A DNA stretch of 64,000 nt from an uncultured Selenomonas sp. Its GTDB lineage: Bacteria > Bacillota > Negativicutes > Selenomonadales > Selenomonadaceae. The first letter of the stretch is position 1. The number at the start of each line of letters is the position of its first letter. Location: the NCBI GenBank assembly GCA_947167105.1, contig CAMVGU010000001.1, positions 186,001 to 250,000 of the forward strand, read 5' to 3'. Shown here one piece after another: positions 9,698 to 18,357 of the stretch. Below the pieces are notes generated by a model. That model worked only from the letters and a program-made list of their open reading frames with translations, was not told where the DNA came from and did not search any database. A program made the position numbers and the translations under genes.

Positions 9698-9916
9698 TTA
9701 TTGTTGCGGATTATAGTTATTGACCCAGCCGATAACCTCTTCCACGCTCAGGCCCTTGGCGTTAATGGCTTCCAGCAGATCATATATACGCTCCTGATCC
9801 TGCCTTTTCTTCAGCTCCCTGACCTGCTCCTGCAGCTCACGGATCTCATTCTGGCGCTTGGTGATCTTTGCTGCCACATCCTCGAGCTTAGACTGGTAAT
9901 CAATTTTTCTTGCCAT
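9698..9916 (-). CDS. Small coiled-coil protein of unknown function
   Basis: A 72-residue, highly charged protein. Residues 8-45 form a clear heptad-like coiled coil rich in K, E, Q and R (KLEDVAAKITKRQNEIRELQ), ending in a short non-helical tail. It resembles no family I can name with confidence; short H-NS-like or mobilisation-protein-like coiled coils are possible but unsupported. The gene is credible: a strong GGAGG ribosome-binding site, no good competing frame, and its own terminator at 9646-9685. It is monocistronic, between glgB and the threonine operon. Confidence 0.7.
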   Translation of the reverse strand: MARKIDYQSKLEDVAAKITKRQNEIRELQEQVRELKKRQDQERIYDLLEAINAKGLSVEEVIGWVNNYNPQQ

Positions 9917-10007
9917 CCTTTTTTTCCTCCCATTATCCTATAAATATAATAATAATATCACAACTGCACATGAATCTTTGCACGAGTCATGGGCAGTGCT
10001 TTTAACA

Positions 10008-12044
10008 TCACTGTTTCCGCAGGACTACGGCGCTGCGGGCAGGTATATACAGCTTAAGCCAGCCCTTGCCATCCTTGTCATACAGCGGATCATAATTCGT
10101 GTCATGCTGCACGCTGTCATCCGCCAGGCCGTTGCCGCCGAATTCCTTGGCATCCGTATTGAGCACCACATTATAGCTGCCATTCGGAACCAGGAAACCG
10201 TAATCCGTGAAAGAACGGTTCGGCGAGAAGTTGAATACAAACACGAGGTTGCCGCGGCTGTACGCCAGCACCTGGTCGCCGTCATTATACCAGATCTCGA
10301 CCACAGGCGTCTGCTGGAATTTATCAACCGTTTTGATGGTTGCCAGCATTTCGCGATCGAAATCACCCAACCAATGATAACACAAATTCTTATCATCGAC
10401 AAGATGCCATTGGCGGCGTGCATACTTATAGCTCCAGCCATTGCCCTCGCGGGGGAAGTCTATCCATTCCGGATGGCCAAATTCATTGCCCATGAAATTC
10501 AGGTAGCCGCCATTGATAGTGGAAGCTGTCACCAGGCGGATCATCTTATGCAGGGCAATGCCGCGGTGCACCATCTCATTTTCCCGTCCCTTGCTGAAAT
10601 GCCAGTACATATCCGCATCAATCAGGCGGAAAATGATAGTCTTATCTCCAACCAAAGCCTGGTCATGGCTTTCGCAATAAGAGATGGTCTTTTCATCATA
10701 GCGGCGATTGGTCGTCTCCCAGAAAATGCCGGACATTCTCCATTCCTCGTCGCTTTGCTCCTTGATGGTCTTGATCCAGTAATCCGGGATATTCATGGCC
10801 AGACGGTAGTCAAACCCATAGCCGCCATCCTCGAAGCTTGCTGCCAGTCCGGGCATGCCGCTGACATCCTCAGCGATGGTAATGGCGTGGGGATTGACTT
10901 CATGAATGAGCTTATTCGCCAGTGTCAGATAGCAGATGGCATTATCATCCTGATGACCGTTGAAATAATACGCGTAATTGGTAAAGGCTTCACCAAGGCC
11001 GTGGCTGTAGAACAGCATCGAAGTCACGCCGTCAAAGCGGAAACCATCGAATTTGAACTCCTCCAGCCAATATTTGCAGTTGGAAAGCAGGAAATGAATA
11101 ACATCGTCCTTGCCATAGTCAAAGCACAGGCTGTCCCAGGCCGGATGCTCATGCTTGTCCCCCGGATAGAAATACTGGTTGGGATCGCCTGCCAGATTGC
11201 CCAGGCCCTCAACCTCATTCTTCACCGCATGGCTGTGCACGATATCCATGATAACGGCAAGCCCCTGCTTGTGTGCGGCATCAATCAGGCTTTTCAGTTC
11301 CTCCGGCGTGCCAAAGCGGCTGCTGGGTGCAAAGAAGGAGCTGACATGATAACCAAAGCTGCCGTAATAAGGATGCTCCTGAATCGCCATAATCTGAATG
11401 CAGTTATAGCCGTCCTTCACCACACGCGGCAGCACCTTGTCCTTGAATTCCTTATAGGTGCCAACCTTTTCCTCATCCTGCCCCATGCCGATATGGCATT
11501 CATAGATGAGCAGCGGGTCCTTGTTGGGCTGGAAATCCTTGACTTTCCAACTGTAGGAACGAGCCGGCTGCCAAACCTGGGCGGAAAAGATCTTCGTATT
11601 CTCATCCTGCACTACGCGCTGGCACCAGGCCGGGATGCGCTCTCCCTGTCCTCCGGCCCAATGCACGCTCATCTTATATAAATCACCATGCTTGATGGCA
11701 TCCTTGGGCAATTCCAGTTCCCAGTTACCTGTACCTTCAACGCGATGGCAACGGAAATTAGGGCTCTCCTGCCAATTATTGAAATCACCTATTAGATAGA
11801 TGTCAACTGCATTCGGTGCCCACTCGCGGAAGACCCAGCCATTGCGAGTCTTATGCAAGCCATAGTAAAGGTAGCCGCTGGCGAACTCGGACAATGTTCT
11901 CTCTCCGTTCTGAGTCAACTGCCCGATTTTCCACAACGCGTGATCATGACGGCCCCGAATGGCTTCCTCGAAGGGTTCCAGCCAGCCATCATGTTGCACG
12001 ATACCTATGTGCTGGGACTGGGCGTTGTTCATTTTGCTTGGCAT
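10008..12044 (-). CDS. glgB: 1,4-alpha-glucan branching enzyme, eukaryote-like type
   Basis: It makes alpha-1,6 branches in glycogen by cutting and re-joining alpha-1,4 chains. The 678-residue protein has an N-terminal carbohydrate-binding module (VFREWAPNAVDIYLIGDFNN), a GH13 catalytic barrel with YGSFGYHVSSFFAPSSRFGT, the nucleophile region DGFRFDGVTSML, the acid/base region ITIAEDVSGMPG, and CESHDQALVGDK, then an all-beta C-terminal domain. These motifs are closer to eukaryotic GBE1/starch branching enzymes than to E. coli GlgB. It stands alone, with no other glycogen genes nearby. The annotated ATG at 12044 has no good ribosome-binding site. The frame stays open upstream to a CTG at 12092 that follows GGAGGGAG, so the true start may be non-canonical. 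Confidence 0.9.
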   Translation of the reverse strand: MPSKMNNAQSQHIGIVQHDGWLEPFEEAIRGRHDHALWKIGQLTQNGERTLSEFASGYLYYGLHKTRNGWVFREWAPNAVDIYLIGDFNNWQESPNFRCHRVEGTGNWELELPKDAIKHGDLYKMSVHWAGGQGERIPAWCQRVVQDENTKIFSAQVWQPARSYSWKVKDFQPNKDPLLIYECHIGMGQDEEKVGTYKEFKDKVLPRVVKDGYNCIQIMAIQEHPYYGSFGYHVSSFFAPSSRFGTPEELKSLIDAAHKQGLAVIMDIVHSHAVKNEVEGLGNLAGDPNQYFYPGDKHEHPAWDSLCFDYGKDDVIHFLLSNCKYWLEEFKFDGFRFDGVTSMLFYSHGLGEAFTNYAYYFNGHQDDNAICYLTLANKLIHEVNPHAITIAEDVSGMPGLAASFEDGGYGFDYRLAMNIPDYWIKTIKEQSDEEWRMSGIFWETTNRRYDEKTISYCESHDQALVGDKTIIFRLIDADMYWHFSKGRENEMVHRGIALHKMIRLVTASTINGGYLNFMGNEFGHPEWIDFPREGNGWSYKYARRQWHLVDDKNLCYHWLGDFDREMLATIKTVDKFQQTPVVEIWYNDGDQVLAYSRGNLVFVFNFSPNRSFTDYGFLVPNGSYNVVLNTDAKEFGGNGLADDSVQHDTNYDPLYDKDGKGWLKLYIPARSAVVLRKQ

Positions 12045-12233
12045 GCTCTTGCGCCGCTGCTGCCGTTTCGGCAGGCCTATGATCTTAGGCAGCGGCTCCC
12101 TCCAATCTCAATAAAAACCAACCAACACTCGCAAAGCTTTTTATGCTTTGCACACTCATCCATGACTTCATATTTCAACATTGAGTTATGGATTTCCTGC
12201 CTGGAGTTCATTTAAAGTATGGCTTTTATTTAT

Positions 12234-12830
12234 TCAACGGTGGCCAGACTTAATTTTGCTTTCTGTACCTTGCATCAAGCGACTAATATTGGCTTTATGG
12301 CGAATAATTATCAACATCGCTGCCAGCGTGCCAAAAACAATATACGCCTTGGGGCTGTCAAATGACCAGGCAAGAAGCGGTACCAATGCGGCACCTACGA
12401 TACTGCCCAGAGAAACATATCCAGTCAGTCTGACAATGACGAGCCAGACCAGGAAAACAATGACTGTTACCTGCGGCATCAACATGGAAATAGCTCCCAG
12501 GCCTGTCGCAACGCCCTTACCTCCCTGAAAGCGCAGGAATATGGAGGCCGAATGACCAACAATGGCAAAAATAGCTGCCAATACCATGGCAATAGGATCA
12601 CCCACCCAGGCATACGCCAGATAGACGCTCAAGAATCCTTTCAGGAAATCCAGGAGAAAAATGATTATACCGGGTATTTTGCCCAAGGTGCGCCAGGCAT
12701 TGGTGGCACCGATATTATGGCTGCCATGTTCTCTTAGATCTGTATCCCAAAGTGCTTTGCCAAGCCAGAGACCATTGGGAATGGAGCCTAAAAGGTAAGC
12801 TGCAGCACAGGAAACCAGTATCATAGACAT
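12234..12830 (-). CDS. plsY: Acyl-phosphate:glycerol-3-phosphate acyltransferase PlsY
   Basis: This membrane enzyme performs the first acylation of phospholipid synthesis, moving an acyl group from acyl-phosphate to glycerol-3-phosphate. The 198-residue product is almost entirely hydrophobic, with about five transmembrane segments. It carries the three conserved cytoplasmic loops: GSIPNGLWLGK, GSHNIGATNAWR and the phosphate-binding FQGGKGVATGLG. The ATG at 12830 overlaps the stop codon of der by one base (TGATG), so translation is coupled. Nothing resembling a terminator precedes the 189-bp gap before glgB. Confidence 0.93.
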   Translation of the reverse strand: MSMILVSCAAAYLLGSIPNGLWLGKALWDTDLREHGSHNIGATNAWRTLGKIPGIIIFLLDFLKGFLSVYLAYAWVGDPIAMVLAAIFAIVGHSASIFLRFQGGKGVATGLGAISMLMPQVTVIVFLVWLVIVRLTGYVSLGSIVGAALVPLLAWSFDSPKAYIVFGTLAAMLIIIRHKANISRLMQGTESKIKSGHR

Positions 12831-14158
12831 CAATATTCCTCCTCATCACGGGAGCGCACAATCAGCTTCAAGGGAGTACCCTCAAAACCGAAGCTTTCAC
12901 GCAAACGGTTTTCTATGAAACGGAGGTAAGAGAAATGCATCAATTCCGGATCATTTACGAAAATAATGAACGTAGGCGGCTGGATATCGACTTGCGTCAT
13001 ATACATGATTTTCAGGCGTCGGCCACGGTGCATCGGCGGCGGATTCACGGACACAGCATCACGGATCAGGTCATTCAGTACACTGGTCTTGATACGCATG
13101 GATTGCTGCTCAGCTACATATTTTACCAGTTCTGTCACTCGCCCTATCCTTTGCCCTGTCAATGCTGAAGCATATAGAATGGGAGCATACTGCAGAAAAC
13201 CAAGTTGCTCGCGCAAGTCCTCTGTAAAGCGCAGAGTGGACTTATCGTCTTTATCCGGGTAGATATCCCATTTATTTACAACAATGACAGTCCCCTTGCC
13301 TGATTCATGGGCGTAACCAGCAATTTTCTTGTCCTGCTCAGTAATGCCTTCAGCGGCATTGATAAGCATCAGCACCACATCCGCGCGATCAATGGCACGC
13401 AGCGAACGCATCACGCTGTAGCGCTCCACCGCATCCTCGATTTTGCCACGCTTGCGCATGCCGGCTGTATCTATCAGGAGGAATTTCATGTCATCCTGCA
13501 CGAAATGCGTATCTATGGCATCACGGGTTGTTCCAGCCACATCGCTTACAATCACACGTTCCTCCCCCAGCAGTTTATTTACCAGTGAAGACTTGCCTAC
13601 ATTCGGACGGCCTATGACGGCAATGCTTATTTCGTCCTCATCCTTTTCCTCCGGCGTTTCTTCTGGAAAAGCTGCCACGATAGCGTCCAGCAAATCACCG
13701 AGATTCATAGCATTAGACGCGGAAACAGCAATCGGGTCACCCAGTCCCAGATTGTAGAACTCGTAGCTATCAATCGCCTGTTTGGGGCTGTCAATCTTAT
13801 TGACTCCAAGAACAACCGGTTTTTTGGCATGGCGCAGCAACCGTCCTACTTCCTCATCCGAGGCAGTCAGGCCCGCGCGGCCATCCACAAGAAACAGAAT
13901 AACATCCGCCTCATCCATTGCCAGTTGTGCCTGCCAACGCATGGATTTCAAGATATGGTTGCTCTCATCAAATTCTATTCCGCCGGTATCAATCATCGTA
14001 AACTCATGATCCAGCCATTCCGCATCCAGATAGATACGGTCACGGGTAACACCGGGCATATCATCTACGATGGACACACGCTTCTTGCCAATCTGGTTGA
14101 AGAGCGTGGATTTGCCGACATTAGGGCGTCCTACTATAGCCACGATAGGTTTGCTCAT
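12830..14158 (-). CDS. der: Ribosome-assembly GTPase Der (EngA)
   Basis: Der is an essential double-GTPase needed for 50S subunit maturation. The 442-residue product has two G domains in tandem, each with a full motif set. G-domain 1 has GRPNVGKSTL near residue 10 and DTGG. G-domain 2 has GRPNVGKSSL near 185, DTAGM and VNKWD. A KH-like C-terminal domain from about residue 350 completes the usual architecture. The start is the ATG at 14158 with AGAAGG upstream; a longer open frame to 14356 lacks support and would run into the DUF512 gene. The plsY start overlaps its stop. Confidence 0.95.
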   Translation of the reverse strand: MSKPIVAIVGRPNVGKSTLFNQIGKKRVSIVDDMPGVTRDRIYLDAEWLDHEFTMIDTGGIEFDESNHILKSMRWQAQLAMDEADVILFLVDGRAGLTASDEEVGRLLRHAKKPVVLGVNKIDSPKQAIDSYEFYNLGLGDPIAVSASNAMNLGDLLDAIVAAFPEETPEEKDEDEISIAVIGRPNVGKSSLVNKLLGEERVIVSDVAGTTRDAIDTHFVQDDMKFLLIDTAGMRKRGKIEDAVERYSVMRSLRAIDRADVVLMLINAAEGITEQDKKIAGYAHESGKGTVIVVNKWDIYPDKDDKSTLRFTEDLREQLGFLQYAPILYASALTGQRIGRVTELVKYVAEQQSMRIKTSVLNDLIRDAVSVNPPPMHRGRRLKIMYMTQVDIQPPTFIIFVNDPELMHFSYLRFIENRLRESFGFEGTPLKLIVRSRDEEEY

Positions 14159-14195
14159 GCTTTGCCTTCTTTCTGTCTCAGCAGTATATATAATT

Positions 14196-15611
14196 TCAAT
14201 AGGATAGCGGTTTTGTATAGCCGGCGTTGCTCTGCCACATGTAAGCATTTTCTCCCTTGCGATTCTTATGATAATGGGGCCAGTCCAGTAGTGCACGCTT
14301 AAAATCAGCCCCGGATTGCACCGGCTCCGTGCGCACACCGGGGAAATGTGCAGCAAATTCCCCCAGAGTCATGTCGTCCAGGAAGATATCCTCGCCGGCT
14401 CTGAGTGCAGATTCCGGTAACAGGATGCCTGTACGGGGGCCCGGCAGAGACTGCAATGTTTTCAATATATCCTGGGCTGTCAGCAGACCTGATACATTGA
14501 CTGCAGGCCCGAAATGAACATTTTCCACCGGCACAATACGGACATGCAGATTTTTCAGTTGCACCGATTCTGCCAGTGCCCGAATTACAGGGGCCACTGC
14601 CATACCGGTCACCACGTCCAAATATACAGGTTCGGCATAAGCAGTTGCCGGCATATCCTCTGCTTCCCAGTCGTTAATGAAACTGCGGGTAAGTCCAATG
14701 CCATTATCAAGCTGAGGGAATCCATCGTAAAATTCCGAGCCGGGCACGGCGCGTCCAGCCAGAAAATAAAACTCATCTCCCAGGTAGACGAAGGTACGGC
14801 CTTCTTCCTGCTGCATACGATGCTGCCATTTCTCCACCTGGTCAATGACACGGGCGGCTCCTTCCCTATCAAACTGTTTGAGCGGAAACGGATCTTTGCG
14901 GTACTTGGTCAGCCCCACCGGAACAATGGCCAGCGAAAGCGCATAAGGACGACGTGCCACGATTTCGCGAATAGTGCGCTCCAACTGCTCGCCATCATTG
15001 AGTCCTGCACAGAGTACCACCTGCGTATGGTATTGCGCTCCGGCATCCCTCAACCTATCAAGTTGGCTTGCTATTTTTGCGGCTCCCGGACAGCGCAGCA
15101 TTTGGGAGCGCAGCTTGGGGTCCATGCACTGCACGGAAACGAACAGGGGCGACAGATGATATTTTTTCACTCGTTCAAAGTCCCTGGGTCCCATGTTCGT
15201 CAATGTGACAAAGTTGCCATACAGAAAGGATAGACGGTAATCATCATCCTTGATAGAGAGACTGCTGCGCATATTTGGGGCAATCATGTCCACAAAGCAA
15301 AAATAGCAATGATTTGCACAGGTGCGAATACCGTCAAAGACTGCGCTCTCGAACTCCACGCCCAGTTCCTCATCCAGCTCCTTTTCAAATTCAATGATTT
15401 CCTGCTCTCCATCCGCATGTTCCACAAAGAGTTCGATTGTTTCATCTGCCATAGCGAAGGACAAATCTATGATATCGCGCAGTTCCTGGCCGTTTACGGC
15501 AACTATCCTGTCCCCCGGCACCAATTCTAATTCCTCAGCCAGCGAACCGGGCAACACACTCAGGATAATGCCAGGATGGGCAGCTTTATTGCTTGCATCT
15601 TTCTTGCTCAT
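14196..15611 (-). CDS. PDZ / radical SAM / DUF512 protein
   Basis: A 471-residue protein of the DUF512 family, function unknown. It begins with a PDZ-like segment (IILSVLPGSLAEELELVPGD, about residues 14-60). A radical SAM-type cysteine motif follows with spacing C-x3-C-x2-C (C98, C102, C105 in CANHCYFC), expected to hold a 4Fe-4S cluster. The rest is the DUF512 region ending near GTILLPESALRAGEDIFLDD-like sequence. Being next to der, as in many Firmicutes, hints at a conserved link with ribosome or cell-surface biology, but no reaction can be assigned. The ATG at 15611 is preceded by AAGAGAGAA; an upstream in-frame start at 15668 would cross the rpsA terminator. Confidence 0.88.
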   Translation of the reverse strand: MSKKDASNKAAHPGIILSVLPGSLAEELELVPGDRIVAVNGQELRDIIDLSFAMADETIELFVEHADGEQEIIEFEKELDEELGVEFESAVFDGIRTCANHCYFCFVDMIAPNMRSSLSIKDDDYRLSFLYGNFVTLTNMGPRDFERVKKYHLSPLFVSVQCMDPKLRSQMLRCPGAAKIASQLDRLRDAGAQYHTQVVLCAGLNDGEQLERTIREIVARRPYALSLAIVPVGLTKYRKDPFPLKQFDREGAARVIDQVEKWQHRMQQEEGRTFVYLGDEFYFLAGRAVPGSEFYDGFPQLDNGIGLTRSFINDWEAEDMPATAYAEPVYLDVVTGMAVAPVIRALAESVQLKNLHVRIVPVENVHFGPAVNVSGLLTAQDILKTLQSLPGPRTGILLPESALRAGEDIFLDDMTLGEFAAHFPGVRTEPVQSGADFKRALLDWPHYHKNRKGENAYMWQSNAGYTKPLSY

Positions 15612-15637
15612 ATATTCTCTCTTATGATAATAACAAA

Positions 15638-15659
15638 GGAGTGATGAAAACATCACTCC
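15638..15659 (-). terminator. Terminator downstream of rpsA
   Basis: A perfect 9-bp stem GGAGTGATG / CATCACTCC with a 4-nt loop is followed leftward by a T-rich tail (TTTGTTATT). It separates rpsA from the DUF512-der-plsY group. Confidence 0.75.
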
Positions 15660-15689
15660 CCTGATCATGTACTATCTAATTGGTGAAGC

Positions 15690-16820
15690 TCAGTCCTGAG
15701 CTTCGTCCTGAGCTTCCTGCTCTTCCTGGTACTTCTTGAAGACTGCCGAATCAGCATCCTTCTTGGCCTTGGTAATGGACAGAGAAATGCGCTTGCGCTT
15801 CATGTCAATACGCAGAACCTTGACCCTGACTTCATCACCGACGTGGACTGCTTCATCAGCACGCTCAATGCGGCGCTCTGCCAACTCACCCATGGGAATC
15901 AGGCCATCAAAGCCCGGCTCGATTTCCATGAAAGCACCGAAGTCGGTCAGCTTAATGACCTTGCCTTCGATGTAGTCTCCCTCAGCATAGTTTTCGGCTT
16001 TGTCGAGCCACGGATCGCGCATAGTGTCTTTAACGGACAAGGAAATACGCTTAGCCTCCGGATCTACGCTCTTTACGTAAACATCAAGCTCCTGTCCGAC
16101 CTCAAGCACATCAGAAGGATGCTTCACGCGATGCCAAGCAAGATCGGAGATATGAGCAAGACCATCGACACCACCGATGTCAATGAACGCACCATAATCC
16201 ACAAGGCGCTTGACCACGCCATGCACCGTCTGCCCGGCCTCAAGGGTAGAGAAAATCTCCTCTTCCTTCTCGGAACGCTCCTTCTCCAGCAGGTTGCGGC
16301 GGGAAAGCACGAGACGCTGCTTATGCACATCAATCTCGATGATTTCGCATTCAACCGTCTGACCAACATAGACGGAAAGATCCTTCACAAAGTGCAGTTC
16401 CATCTGGGATGCCGGAATAAAGCCGCGCAGCCCGTTGACGGAAGCCACAAGACCACCTTTGACAACCTGATTGACCTGAGCCTGGACAGTCTCGCCACGC
16501 TCCTGGATAGCCTCCATATCCTTCCAGGCAACCATGCGATCAGCCTTGACTTTGGACAGGATACCGCCATTGTCGCCACCGAGGGAAACAATGTAGACAT
16601 CAATCTCATCGCCGACCTTGACCACATCCTCTGCGGAGTCCGGCGCCGGATAAGCAAGCTCACGCTTCGGCACAGCAATCTCCTGCTTGTATCCGATATC
16701 AATGTAAGCTTCGTCACGGGAGACCTGGATGACCGTGCCTCTGACGACAGTACGCTCCTGGATATCAGGCATCGCACCTTCTGCTTCTTCCAACAATTCC
16801 TTCATGCTCTGTTCTGACAC
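15690..16820 (-). CDS. rpsA: Ribosomal protein S1 (four S1 domains)
   Basis: A 376-residue RNA-binding protein with four S1 OB-fold repeats at about residues 23-92, 110-175, 196-264 and 281-350. The third and fourth are the most canonical (GVVKRLVDYGAFIDIGGVDG and GKVIKLTDFGAFMEIEPGFDG). Four repeats are typical of Firmicutes S1-like proteins rather than the six of E. coli; it probably assists mRNA binding on the 30S subunit. I take the GTG at 16820 as start because GGAGG lies 10 nt upstream. That start is inside the last codons of ispH (19-nt overlap, different frame). The C-terminus is acidic, with a repeated EAQDEAQD tail. Confidence 0.92.
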   Translation of the reverse strand: MSEQSMKELLEEAEGAMPDIQERTVVRGTVIQVSRDEAYIDIGYKQEIAVPKRELAYPAPDSAEDVVKVGDEIDVYIVSLGGDNGGILSKVKADRMVAWKDMEAIQERGETVQAQVNQVVKGGLVASVNGLRGFIPASQMELHFVKDLSVYVGQTVECEIIEIDVHKQRLVLSRRNLLEKERSEKEEEIFSTLEAGQTVHGVVKRLVDYGAFIDIGGVDGLAHISDLAWHRVKHPSDVLEVGQELDVYVKSVDPEAKRISLSVKDTMRDPWLDKAENYAEGDYIEGKVIKLTDFGAFMEIEPGFDGLIPMGELAERRIERADEAVHVGDEVRVKVLRIDMKRKRISLSITKAKKDADSAVFKKYQEEQEAQDEAQD

Positions 16821-17632
16821 TTTTTGTATACCTCCTTGATAATCCAGTCAGGCGTAGACGCACCGGCTGTAATACCAATTTTTTTTATTTTGTCAAACCA
16901 CTCGTCACGGAGTTCTGCCGCCGTCTCGATATGGTAAGTCAGACAATGATTAGCGCACAGCTGCGCCAGACGAGTAGTATTTGCACTGTTCTTGCCGCCA
17001 ATGACAAGCATCATATCCACCCGTTTAGCCAAATCCATGGCCGCAGCCTGCCGCTGATCCGTAGCTGTGCAAATCGTCCTTAAGATACGCACATCACGGG
17101 ACTTCTCCATTAAATGCATCACTATTTGCCGAAACCTTGAGCTGGAAAAGGTAGTCTGGCAGACAATACCGAGTTTGGCACAAGGGCCAAGCATATCCGC
17201 CTCTTCCTCGGTCTCCACAATCTCGGCTTTATGATCAGACCATTCAAAGATGCTCCTGACCTCTGGATGCTTTTTTTCACCAATGATGACAACAGAATAT
17301 CCGTCATCAACCAATTCCTTGGCAGAAAGCTGTGCTTTCTTCACGTGGGGACAAGTCGCATCGATAACGTCCAGCCCTCGCTTATCCGCTTCCGCATAAA
17401 TATTGGGGCCCACGCCGTGGGAACGAATGATGATAGTACCTTCAGGCATTTCTTCCAGCCTATCCACAGCACCGACGCCCTCACGTTTCAGGCGTTCCAC
17501 CATCTGCGGATTGTGTATGATAGGCCCAAGGGTGCAGGACTTGCCATCAGGTGAGGCATTTTCCCTGGCAATCTTGATAGCCCTTTTCACACCATAACAA
17601 AACCCCAAGTATTCCGCCAAAATGACTTCCAT
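16802..17632 (-). CDS. ispH: 4-hydroxy-3-methylbut-2-enyl diphosphate reductase
   Basis: This iron-sulfur enzyme carries out the last step of the MEP pathway, reducing HMBPP to IPP and DMAPP. The 276-residue product shows the three conserved cysteines that ligate the cluster: GFCYGVKRA near residue 12, DATCPHVKK near 95 and TICTATDQRQ near 190. The substrate-binding His regions (IIHNPQ, RSHGVG) and the GGKNSANTTRL motif are also present. The start at 17632 matches the usual MEVILAEYLGFCYG beginning, although its ribosome-binding site is weak. A promoter lies at 17706-17734 with a hairpin in the leader. In some clostridia and Negativicutes IspH is fused to S1; here the two genes overlap in different frames. 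Confidence 0.94.
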   Translation of the reverse strand: MEVILAEYLGFCYGVKRAIKIARENASPDGKSCTLGPIIHNPQMVERLKREGVGAVDRLEEMPEGTIIIRSHGVGPNIYAEADKRGLDVIDATCPHVKKAQLSAKELVDDGYSVVIIGEKKHPEVRSIFEWSDHKAEIVETEEEADMLGPCAKLGIVCQTTFSSSRFRQIVMHLMEKSRDVRILRTICTATDQRQAAAMDLAKRVDMMLVIGGKNSANTTRLAQLCANHCLTYHIETAAELRDEWFDKIKKIGITAGASTPDWIIKEVYKKCQNRA

Positions 17633-17662
17633 TCTTATAAACCGCCATCTCAATTTTTAGCT

Positions 17663-17693
17663 GCAAACAGGGAGAAACCAAAGCCTGTTTTGC
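17663..17693 (-). promoter_or_regulatory. Hairpin in the ispH-rpsA leader
   Basis: Between promoter and ispH start, GCAAACAGG and CCTGTTTTGC can pair with one bulge around a 12-nt loop. No T-run follows, so it is not an ordinary terminator. It may be an mRNA structural or protein-binding element. Confidence 0.4.
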
Positions 17694-17705
17694 AATCTAC
17701 GGTAT

Positions 17706-17734
17706 AGTATAGCATGTGTCTGGCTGGCAGGCAA
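17706..17734 (-). promoter_or_regulatory. Promoter of ispH-rpsA
   Basis: Leftward TTGCCT (17734-17729) and TATACT (17711-17706) are spaced by 17 bp, 74 bp before the ispH start. Confidence 0.65.
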
Positions 17735-17745
17735 ACAATTTTTTC

Positions 17746-18357
17746 TTAACTATCCTGTTTTTTTTCATAAACATTTTTCATGCGTGCAATTTCATCCATT
17801 ATGTTTTGAGAGAAAGCTGCAAGCTGATCCTTATCCTTGCGATCGCCTGTGAAATGCAAAGGCTTGCCATAGATGACACGAAGCTTAGGGAAATGTCCTC
17901 CATTGGCAAAAATCTTATCGGTACCAACAATGGCAGCCGGTACGACAGGTGCATCCGTCATTGCCGCAATCAGGCCTACACCGGCCTCGGCCTTTTTCAT
18001 CTGACCTGTTCGGCTGCGGGTGCCTTCGGGGAATAGACCCAGACAGTGGCCTGTCTTCAGCACCTGTACTGCAGCCTTGATAGCTCCGCGGTCTGCAGCA
18101 CCGCGTTTTACCGGAAAGGCATGGGCACGGCGTATAATGCCTCCAAAGACAGGGTTCCTAAAAAGTTCTTCCTTTGCCATATAACCCACGGGACGAGGCA
18201 GAAAGCAGGCTAAAAGCGGCGGGTCCCAATTACTCATATGATTTGCTGCCACAATGGCAGCTCCATCCCTTGGCAGATTCTCCTTGCCAATGATTTCTGC
18301 CCTGAATATGATTTTGAAGAACGTACAGAAAACGACACGCAGAATAAAATAAATCAT
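17746..18357 (-). CDS. plsC: 1-acyl-sn-glycerol-3-phosphate acyltransferase
   Basis: PlsC adds the second acyl chain, turning lysophosphatidic acid into phosphatidic acid at the membrane. The 203-residue protein has an N-terminal hydrophobic segment, the catalytic H-x4-D motif (H40 and D45 in NHMSNWD), and the phosphate-binding FPEGTRSR near 109-116. The start ATG at 18357 overlaps the cmk stop by four bases (ATGA). A longer frame to 18378 would overlap cmk further and is unnecessary. Together with plsY in the same gene run it covers both acylation steps. Confidence 0.92.
   Translation of the reverse strand: MIYFILRVVFCTFFKIIFRAEIIGKENLPRDGAAIVAANHMSNWDPPLLACFLPRPVGYMAKEELFRNPVFGGIIRRAHAFPVKRGAADRGAIKAAVQVLKTGHCLGLFPEGTRSRTGQMKKAEAGVGLIAAMTDAPVVPAAIVGTDKIFANGGHFPKLRVIYGKPLHFTGDRKDKDQLAAFSQNIMDEIARMKNVYEKKQDS

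Noticed and set aside
9978-11681. 567-codon open frame on the + strand
   Set aside because: Antisense to glgB, which has complete GH13 motifs; the frame has no recognisable domain.
14159-14356. Extended N-terminus of Der
   Set aside because: Would overlap the DUF512 gene; the ATG at 14158 fits all homologues.
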